DNA of 64,000 nt from JANQMY01 sp965227095 (GTDB taxonomy: Bacteria; Pseudomonadota; Alphaproteobacteria; JANQMY01). The notes below the pieces were generated by a model. That model made no database searches, was not told the origin of the DNA, and was given only the letters and a program-made list of their open reading frames with translations. Positions 57,972 to 64,000 of the stretch are shown piece after piece. Made by a program: the position numbers and the translations under genes. Each line of letters begins with the position of its first letter. The first letter of the stretch is position 1. Location: NCBI GenBank assembly GCA_965227095.1, contig CBDDFL010000001.1, forward strand, positions 3,119,898-3,183,897, in the 5' to 3' direction.

Positions 57972-60137
57972 CTATTCAGCTTGAGACGTCGACTGTTGCT
58001 CGTCTTGAAACGCCATCCAGGCTCGAGAGAGGATGAAATCCTCAATATCATCGACTTCCTGTTGGCTTAGGCGGCCGGCGAAGTTGGGCATGCCAATCGC
58101 TTCGCCGGCCCCTTGAAGGAGGAAAGCATCAAAAGTGTCTATCCCGAGAGTCGCTGACTGCCTCAGATCGGGGAGCGTTCCGGACGAAATGGCCGCGCCG
58201 CCATGGCAGACACCGCAGAATCGACCGTAGAGGTCTGTGCCCCGTACAACCGCTTCAGCCGAATGCGGCTGTCGCGCTGGCTCAGGCGTTGCCTTCTGCG
58301 GAAGCGCGGCGACGTTTAGCTCGCCCTCTCCGCCAAGTTTGAAGGCAAGTACATGGCCTTCAACCGGGCCTCCTGTCTGCCCGACATAGAAGCCGGCGAG
58401 CAAATTGGCACCACTGCCCCAACCAGCTGATACAGCAACATACTGCTCGCCATTGACCTCATACGCCACAGGTCCACCGACCATTGCGACACCAACCGGA
58501 TACGACCACAGTTCTTCGCCTGTTTTGGCGTTGTAAGCATTGAAAACGCCGCTCGTCGTGCCTTGGAATACCAGATCTCCAGACGTTGTCAGCGTACCTC
58601 CATTCCACATTCGCTCATGCTGAACACGCCAGACTTCTTTCTGAGCTACCGGATCCCAGGCAGCAAGATGTGCTTGGACAAGTTGGCGCAGAAGTGTGCG
58701 ACGTGCTTCTTCTGTTTCCGGTAATGCGTCTGTCAGGCTGACACCGATATTGATTGCGTCTCGGTCAAAGCGGGCAATCTCGCCCTCGATCTGATCGGAA
58801 TAGAGGAAAGGAACATCTTGTGCGGGAATATATACCAGCCCTGTTTCCGGATTGAATGACATGGGGTGCCAGTTGTGGGCACCAAATGGGCTGGGTTTGA
58901 CGAGCGCAGGTCCACCAGACAGATAGCGCGCCTCGGGGTTTTCAACAGGACGCCCGGTCTCCATATCGATATGTGTGGCCCAGTTAATGGGAACAAATGG
59001 CTCTGCGGAAATAAGTTCGCCGCTTATTCGGTCGATGACATAAAAGAAGCCGTTTTTCGGCGCTTGCATCAGCACCTGACGAAGCTCTCCCTCGATCTCA
59101 AGATCAGCTAGAATGATATTCTGCGTAGCTGTGTAGTCCCAAGTTTCGCCCGGCGTCGTCTGATAGTGCCAGACATATTCTCCTGTGTCTGGACGTAACG
59201 CGACGATTGATGACAGGAACAGATTGTCGCCGCCGTCCGGGCTTCGTACTTTCTGATTCCAGGGCGAGCCGTTTCCAACGCCGATATAGAGGAGGTCCAG
59301 TTCAGGATCGAATGCCATGCTGTCCCAGACAGTCCCGCCACCGCCCAGCTTCCACCATTCGCCTGTCCAGGTCTCAGCAGCCATCTCGATGGCTTCGTTT
59401 TCGAATCCATTATCCGGATTTCCCGGCACAGTGTAGAACTTCCAGGCCTGTTCACCTGTTTCAGCATCATAGGCTGCAACAAATCCGCGAACGCCGAACT
59501 CACCACCGCCATTTCCGATGATGACCTTGCCTTTCACAATGCGAGGCGCCCCTGTGATCGTATAGGGTTCTTCGAGCGGTACAGTACGGGTCTCCCAGAT
59601 CTGTTCGCCTGACTTTGAATCAAGAGCGATCAGACGACCATCCAGCGACCCGAATATGACCTTGTCGTTATAGACAGCCACGCCGCGATTGACGACATCG
59701 CAACAAGCATGTGCGCCCTTTGATCGGGGAACCTCCGGATCGTAGCGCCAAAGAATTTCTCCTGTGGCAGCATTAAGCGCCAGCACTTCGCTCCACGAAC
59801 CCGTAGTGTACATGACACCATCAACAATGATCGGGGTTGCCTCTACGCCACGATAGCTGCCAAGCGGTGCCGCCCAGGCAAGATCCAGCTGGTCGATTGT
59901 TTCCAGATTAATGGCGTCAAGCGCGCTAAACCGCGTTTCTGAAAACGTGCCACCATGAGTAAGCCAGTTATGTGGTTCGCCTGCGGCATTGAGCAAACGT
60001 TCCTCATTGATCCCCTGGGAGGCTTGTGTGGAAGCGTCGCCAGAGTCGACCGCCCCTCCACAGGCAGCCAGAAGACCGATCGTAGCGCCCGTCAGAATGA
60101 CTTTCAGCGCTGTAGCGGGCATTTTTTTGCCGTTCAT
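57972..60137 (-). CDS. PQQ-dependent alcohol dehydrogenase with haem c domain (quinohaemoprotein)
   Basis: The 721-residue product is a lipoprotein (LLAACGG, C26), so it is anchored in the envelope. The PQQ propeller has the vicinal Cys pair C145-C146 in GAHACCDVVNRG and the catalytic Asp in GETWDYTA; the usual WDYD is WDYT, with the first Asp kept. The C-terminal haem c domain has CGVCH (C641, C644, H645) and an axial Met in GMPNF (M683). It resembles type II quinohaemoprotein alcohol dehydrogenases, which oxidise primary and secondary alcohols and pass electrons to c-type cytochromes. It follows the racemase gene after 158 bp and probably oxidises the alcohol that enters the pathway. Confidence 0.92.
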   Translation of the reverse strand: MNGKKMPATALKVILTGATIGLLAACGGAVDSGDASTQASQGINEERLLNAAGEPHNWLTHGGTFSETRFSALDAINLETIDQLDLAWAAPLGSYRGVEATPIIVDGVMYTTGSWSEVLALNAATGEILWRYDPEVPRSKGAHACCDVVNRGVAVYNDKVIFGSLDGRLIALDSKSGEQIWETRTVPLEEPYTITGAPRIVKGKVIIGNGGGEFGVRGFVAAYDAETGEQAWKFYTVPGNPDNGFENEAIEMAAETWTGEWWKLGGGGTVWDSMAFDPELDLLYIGVGNGSPWNQKVRSPDGGDNLFLSSIVALRPDTGEYVWHYQTTPGETWDYTATQNIILADLEIEGELRQVLMQAPKNGFFYVIDRISGELISAEPFVPINWATHIDMETGRPVENPEARYLSGGPALVKPSPFGAHNWHPMSFNPETGLVYIPAQDVPFLYSDQIEGEIARFDRDAINIGVSLTDALPETEEARRTLLRQLVQAHLAAWDPVAQKEVWRVQHERMWNGGTLTTSGDLVFQGTTSGVFNAYNAKTGEELWSYPVGVAMVGGPVAYEVNGEQYVAVSAGWGSGANLLAGFYVGQTGGPVEGHVLAFKLGGEGELNVAALPQKATPEPARQPHSAEAVVRGTDLYGRFCGVCHGGAAISSGTLPDLRQSATLGIDTFDAFLLQGAGEAIGMPNFAGRLSQQEVDDIEDFILSRAWMAFQDEQQSTSQAE

Positions 60138-60295
60138 TTTGTCCTCCCGGACACCCCAGTGGATGAGGTTCTGGATTTTTTCTCATACCAAGCAAGATTG
60201 CACTGGAACGGCGAAGTTTCTCAAGCCCCGCGCAACGCCAATGTTCCGTCATTTTGTGCCAGCGACAAAGCCTGGGACACCTACTTGCAACGGAT

Positions 60296-61402
60296 CTAGT
60301 TGCGGGTTTTCAACTCCTTGAGCAGCTCTTGCTGGTGCTGACCATGCTCAGGTGCTGGACCGGGGATTGCCTGCACGTTCGATTGGAAACGCGGGGCCGG
60401 AACAGCCTGAACATAACCCTGGCTGTTTTCAAAGATTCCGCGCGCCAGATTATGAGGGTGCAAAGGTGCACTGATCGGACTTTCCACAAGGCCAAAGCAT
60501 GCATCGGTCCCCTCTAGTAAGTCTTGCCAGTATGCAGATGGTTCGGTTGCGAAAAGAGCACGAAACTTCTCTGACTGCTTCGACCAGCTATCACGATCAT
60601 ACTGGTCTTCGAAGTCGGGATCGCCTGTAAGACCGAGGCGCTGTAGAAGTTCTGCGTAAAATTTCGGTTCTAGCGCGCCAAGCGTGATGTCACGCCCGTC
60701 TGCACAGCGATAGGAACTGTACCAAGGGGAATCATCCAGAAAGCCGCGCCCGCGCTCGGCTTGCATCATGCCGCTGGGCAGCAAATCGAAGATGAGGTTC
60801 ATCATATGCGCCGACCCATCGACAATCGCTGCATCAATCACATCGCCCTCACCGGTGGCTCTGGCCTTTAGAATGCCCGCGAGAATGCCAATCGTCAGAT
60901 AGTTCGCACCGCCGCCAATGTCCCCGACCAAGCCTGGTGGCGGCAGTGATCGCGTTCCAGTTGGGCTTGCAAACCAGGCAGCTGAACTGACGGATACATA
61001 ATTGATATCATGTCCAGCCGCCTGGGCGAGCGGTCCCGCCTGCCCCCAGCCCGTCATGCGACCAAAGACAAGCTGTGGGTTCCGCCCCAGACAAACTTCC
61101 GGACCAAGGCCCAGGCGTTCCATCACTCCCGGCCGCATGCCCTCGATCAGGGCGTCCGCCGTCGCAATCAGATCCAGCGCGACCGCGCGGTCTTCAGAGT
61201 CTTTCAGGTCCAGAGCGATCGAGCGCTTGCCTCTTTTCAGAATGCCGACAGGCAAAGTCGATCCCGGATCGGAGCCCTTGGTCTTTCGCTCTATGAGAAC
61301 GACATCCGCGCCCAGATCGGCCAGATGCATGCCACAAAAGGGCGCCGGCCCAATGCCCTCGATTTCGACAATCCGAATGCCCTGCAGAGGCCCTTTAGAC
61401 AC
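60296..61402 (-). CDS. mcr: Alpha-methylacyl-CoA racemase
   Basis: A 368-residue family III CoA-transferase-fold protein of the racemase subgroup. The catalytic residues of the mycobacterial enzyme (His126, Asp156) correspond to H131 in AAGHDINYVSVS and D161 in LVGDIGGGANY. The family signature is also seen in FLDDSPWYSSYRCADGRD and ITLGALEPKFYAELLQRL. It epimerises 2-methylacyl-CoAs so that the 2S form can enter beta-oxidation, a step needed for methyl-branched chains (sterol side chains, pristanic acid). It is 6 bp downstream of the acyl-CoA dehydrogenase. Confidence 0.9.
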   Translation of the reverse strand: MSKGPLQGIRIVEIEGIGPAPFCGMHLADLGADVVLIERKTKGSDPGSTLPVGILKRGKRSIALDLKDSEDRAVALDLIATADALIEGMRPGVMERLGLGPEVCLGRNPQLVFGRMTGWGQAGPLAQAAGHDINYVSVSSAAWFASPTGTRSLPPPGLVGDIGGGANYLTIGILAGILKARATGEGDVIDAAIVDGSAHMMNLIFDLLPSGMMQAERGRGFLDDSPWYSSYRCADGRDITLGALEPKFYAELLQRLGLTGDPDFEDQYDRDSWSKQSEKFRALFATEPSAYWQDLLEGTDACFGLVESPISAPLHPHNLARGIFENSQGYVQAVPAPRFQSNVQAIPGPAPEHGQHQQELLKELKTRN

Positions 61403-61408
61403 GGGACG

Positions 61409-62566
61409 TCACCTGAACGCCGAGACGCCCGTCAGGCTCCGCCCGATAAGGAGTTTCTGGATCTCAGTCGTTCCATCCGGAATGGGTGCGATCATCGCTT
61501 CGCGGGCGAGGCGCTCGACAATGAACTCCTTCGTGACGCCATTACCGCCGTGAATCTGTACTGCCTGGCGCGTTGCACTGACAGCGATTTCGGTACCGTA
61601 CCATTTTGCCATTGCGCACTCCTTGTCGCAGCGCTGTCCGGCGTCAATCATGCCCGCTGCGCGCAAAGACAACAGGCGCGCTGCATCGATCTCTGTGGCC
61701 ATTACAGCTAACTTTTCTGCAATGAGCTGGTGGCCGGCAATTGGTTTGCCATGCTGCGAACGGTCGATTGCATATTTTATTGACTCATCAAGCGCGCGCC
61801 GCGCCATGCCATAGCCCCACGACCCGACGTGAACTCGCGCGCGTTCGAACAGGGTGAGCGTGTTCTTCAGACCCGAGCCTATTTCACCGATAGTATTCTC
61901 GACCGGAACGCGCACATCATCGAGAAAAACCTGTGATGTTGATTGTCGATTGAGCGCGATCTTTGGAATACCGCGGACTTCATAAGGATGCTCATTGCGA
62001 TCGAGCAGGATATGGGTCAGTTCGTTCTCGCCAGTTCGGCAGGTGCAGATGAAAAAATCTGAGTACTCACCATTGGTGATCCATGTTTTCTCACCAGAAA
62101 TCACCCAATGGTCACCATCTCGCACAGCCCTGGTTTTCGCCGCCGCGACATCCGAACCGACATCCGGCTCGGAAATGCCGACAGACGCAAAAAGTTCCCC
62201 CGCCAACAATCTAGGCAGGTAACGTGTCTTGATGTGCTCCGGCGCGAGTTTGACCAGCATCGACGCTGCGCTGCCATTAACAAGTGCGGCTATCGCCAAG
62301 TCTCCCGAACTATAGGCAAGCTCTTCAATTAGTTGAACGTGCAGCTTCCAGGACAACCCCAGCCCGCCGGCAGATTCCGGCTGTGGGGCGTTGACGAGAC
62401 CAAATTCTGCCAGCTTTTGCGTCCAGCTTTGCATTTTGTCCTTTGGAACGAAGTCTTCCCCATGCGCAGCCAGTTCCGGCTCCAGCTGCTCATCAAGATA
62501 GCGACGCAGGCTTTCGATTGCGGCGAGCTCAGCCTTGTCAAAGAAAATATCTAATCCCCCAATCAT
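61409..62566 (-). CDS. Acyl-CoA dehydrogenase
   Basis: A 385-residue FAD enzyme introducing the 2,3-double bond in acyl-CoA. The FAD/substrate segments are seen in FASVGISEPDVGSDVAAAKT, WVISGEKTWITNGEYSDFF and ERARVHVGSWGYGMARRALD; the C-terminal part has VQIHGGNGVTKEFIVERLAREA. The family active-site Glu is likely in the last-mentioned region (KEFIVERL). It overlaps the thiolase by 4 bp and precedes the racemase by 6 bp, so all three are one transcript. Branched substrates are implied by the racemase. Confidence 0.94.
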   Translation of the reverse strand: MIGGLDIFFDKAELAAIESLRRYLDEQLEPELAAHGEDFVPKDKMQSWTQKLAEFGLVNAPQPESAGGLGLSWKLHVQLIEELAYSSGDLAIAALVNGSAASMLVKLAPEHIKTRYLPRLLAGELFASVGISEPDVGSDVAAAKTRAVRDGDHWVISGEKTWITNGEYSDFFICTCRTGENELTHILLDRNEHPYEVRGIPKIALNRQSTSQVFLDDVRVPVENTIGEIGSGLKNTLTLFERARVHVGSWGYGMARRALDESIKYAIDRSQHGKPIAGHQLIAEKLAVMATEIDAARLLSLRAAGMIDAGQRCDKECAMAKWYGTEIAVSATRQAVQIHGGNGVTKEFIVERLAREAMIAPIPDGTTEIQKLLIGRSLTGVSAFR

Positions 62567-63819
62567 GCATTTGCCCTCTTGAAAATGTTGACCACAGCAA
62601 CACCCTCCTCAATGCCAATTAGGCCGCCGCTGTTTTCGTGGATAGCGTGTCGGGCACCATCAACCTGGCGCTTTCCAGCTTCGCCGCGTAATTGGGTGAC
62701 AAGCTCATGAATTTGCCCCAGCCCGGTTGCGCCGATGGGGTGGCCTTTGGACTCCAGCCCGCCAGACGGATTGATCGGGATTGAGCCGCCAATCGTGAAG
62801 TCCCCGCGTTCCGCTGCCGGGCCTGCTTCACCGATCGGAACTAACATCAAGTTCTCGGCGTGCATCAACTCACCAATCGCGGTTGCATCGTGCACCTCGG
62901 CAACGTCCATGTCTTCTGGTGAAAGGCAGGCCATTTCATACGCCCTCTCAGCGGCAATTCGCGCAACATGGCGTTCCGGTGCATCGGCGCTGCGCGCGGG
63001 GTTTCCACTTGCAACGGCGCTGGCCATAACCTGGACGGCTCGTGACGTAGTGGCACCAATCTTCCTCAAGCCTTCCTCATTGCAAAGGATGACCGCTGCA
63101 GCACCATCCGAGATCGGTGAGCACATTGGCAGCGTCAAAGGGTAAGTGATGGGAGGTGCTGAAAGAATTTCATCAATCGTGTAAGGCTGACGGTATTGCG
63201 AATACTCATTGTGCTCTGAATGCTGATGATTTTTCGCGGCTATCGCAGCAATCTGGCGCTGAGTCGTGCCATAGCGCTTCATATGGTTCCGGCCGAACGC
63301 TGCGTAGATTTTCATGAATACGCTATAAGGGCGTTCAGATTCCGATCCCTCCGGTTCGGCAACACCTTCACCCAACTGGAGAAGCCTTTTGGCATTCTCC
63401 TCAGGTGTCTCAACATCCCAACCGCCATCGAACACAGCGAACATCCTCGCCTTGTCAGGCACGTTCATTTTCTCGACACCCGCCGCCAGGACAACGTCCT
63501 GCATACCAGCCTTAAGCGCCTGAACAGCAAGGTGAAAGGAGGATGAACTGGACGCACAGGCGTTTTCAATATTGAATGCGGGAATACCTGTCAGCCCGAT
63601 CTTGCTGAGCGCAACCTGGCCAGGAACAAAGGTTTGTCCCTGCAAGAAACCTTGGGTCGCACTGGAATGGTAAACTGCCTCCACGGCGGCCTTGGTGCAG
63701 CCTGCATCATCCGCCGCACGCAAAATGGCGGTGTCCAGCAATTCAGAAATACTTGTTTCCAGATGCCGCCCGAAATGCGTCATGCCGACGCCTACAATAT
63801 AAATCTTACTATCCGACAA
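62563..63819 (-). CDS. Thiolase family protein (SCP-x / acetyl-CoA acetyltransferase type)
   Basis: The 418-residue thiolase has its nucleophile C88 in FNIENACASSSSSF, HDATAIGELMHAEN and the second catalytic region in GGLESKGHPIGATGLGQIHE. The usual second catalytic Cys near the C-terminus is not obvious, a feature of the SCP-x/lipid-transfer-associated thiolases. Those cleave 3-oxoacyl-CoAs of branched chains, including sterol side chains. It overlaps the acyl-CoA dehydrogenase gene by 4 bp. Confidence 0.92.
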   Translation of the reverse strand: MSDSKIYIVGVGMTHFGRHLETSISELLDTAILRAADDAGCTKAAVEAVYHSSATQGFLQGQTFVPGQVALSKIGLTGIPAFNIENACASSSSSFHLAVQALKAGMQDVVLAAGVEKMNVPDKARMFAVFDGGWDVETPEENAKRLLQLGEGVAEPEGSESERPYSVFMKIYAAFGRNHMKRYGTTQRQIAAIAAKNHQHSEHNEYSQYRQPYTIDEILSAPPITYPLTLPMCSPISDGAAAVILCNEEGLRKIGATTSRAVQVMASAVASGNPARSADAPERHVARIAAERAYEMACLSPEDMDVAEVHDATAIGELMHAENLMLVPIGEAGPAAERGDFTIGGSIPINPSGGLESKGHPIGATGLGQIHELVTQLRGEAGKRQVDGARHAIHENSGGLIGIEEGVAVVNIFKRANA

Positions 63820-63846
63820 GACTCTCTCCCCATCTACAGATGGCCG

Positions 63847-64000
63847 CTACTGGCCTGAATATTTCGGTGTTCGTTTCTCACTGAAGGCTGAAAGCCCTTC
63901 GAGGAAGTCAGCGGATTTTGCATGCGCTTCGAGATGGCGCATTTCCAACGCGATGGCTTCGCGCGCGGACAAGTGTGCGCTTCCGGCAACCATCTCCTTC
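63847..64000 (-). CDS. Enoyl-CoA hydratase, C-terminal part (truncated by window edge)
   Basis: Only the last 50 codons lie in the window: ALEMRHLEAHAKSADFLEGL then SAFSEKRTPKYSGQ-stop. The FLEGLSAFSEKRTPKY ending is the standard C-terminal helix of enoyl-CoA hydratase/isomerases. The gene continues beyond the right edge. It lies 27 bp upstream of the thiolase on the same strand, so it is the most upstream visible gene of the operon. Confidence 0.82.
   Translation of the reverse strand, partial: KEMVAGSAHLSAREAIALEMRHLEAHAKSADFLEGLSAFSEKRTPKYSGQ

Noticed and set aside
1..64000. CRISPR arrays, tRNA or rRNA genes
   Set aside because: No regularly spaced repeats and no cloverleaf or rRNA sequence was recognised by eye; a dedicated RNA search was not possible.

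Overview
The window looks like an alphaproteobacterial chromosome of moderate GC content. The evidence is gene order and family content: an lptD-surA-pdxA-rsmA block, then gmk-yicC-mltG-fabF-acpP-fabG-fabD, rpsF-rpsR-rplI, dnaB-alr and radA-cvpA-purF-SDR. This is the housekeeping string familiar from Rhizobiales-type and related Alphaproteobacteria. Two UrcA-family proteins, a der-bamB-yfgM block, SCP-x-type thiolases and many TetR regulators fit the same class. The genus cannot be told from the sequence alone. I saw no rRNA, tRNA, CRISPR array, transposase or integrase gene.

Layout. 1-4.4 kb (+): outer-membrane biogenesis, vitamin B6 synthesis and rRNA methylation genes, overlapping or nearly so. 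4.4-11.8 kb: an alcohol dehydrogenase facing the leftward gmk/yicC/mltG/fatty-acid-synthesis cluster. 11.8-18.3 kb: accessory DNA with dense repeats, two TetR regulators, a GNAT acetyltransferase, a Gfa-like zinc protein and a cytochrome P450. 18.3-19.8 kb: the ribosomal operon with promoter and terminator. 19.8-31.6 kb: a long accessory block of short regulated units (three TetR genes, hydrolase, MaoC, UrcA paralogues, SDR, enoyl-CoA hydratase, phytanoyl-CoA dioxygenase-like protein) plus the housekeeping aldolase fba. 31.6-36.0 kb: dnaB, alr and an MlaE/MlaF lipid transporter pair. 36.1-40.9 kb: accessory oxidoreductase, deacetylase, FAH, TetR, VOC and SnoaL-like genes. 41.0-46.7 kb: radA, cvpA, purF, SDR and an MFS carrier. 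46.7-50.8 kb: a CBS-GGDEF cyclase, a small lipoprotein/XRE/DUF2975 module and a sulfatase. 50.9-54.8 kb: der, bamB, yfgM and a small unknown gene. 54.9-64.0 kb: a probable integrated element starting at a copy of the guaA 3' end and carrying a leftward catabolic operon.

How genes work together. The right-hand operon pairs a secreted PQQ/haem c alcohol dehydrogenase and a beta-propeller lipoprotein with alpha-methylacyl-CoA racemase, acyl-CoA dehydrogenase, SCP-x-like thiolase and enoyl-CoA hydratase. This is a coherent route for oxidising a methyl-branched alcohol such as a sterol side chain or isoprenoid; the substrate is inferred. Much of the regulation is visible as palindromes placed inside promoter spacers next to TetR or XRE genes. 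The strongest are two 15-bp CCGA-N7-TCGG sites near 20.5 kb, a 16-bp palindrome filling a promoter spacer near 30.2 kb, and 11-bp inverted arms in front of the DUF2975 gene near 49.2 kb.

A dispersed family of four REP-like palindromes (13.3, 16.6, 25.5 and 26.4 kb) occupies gaps at gene 3' ends. The most interesting points are the guaA-type attachment site, the branched-chain oxidation operon, the operator architectures, and pdxA lacking a canonical start before its conserved N-terminus.
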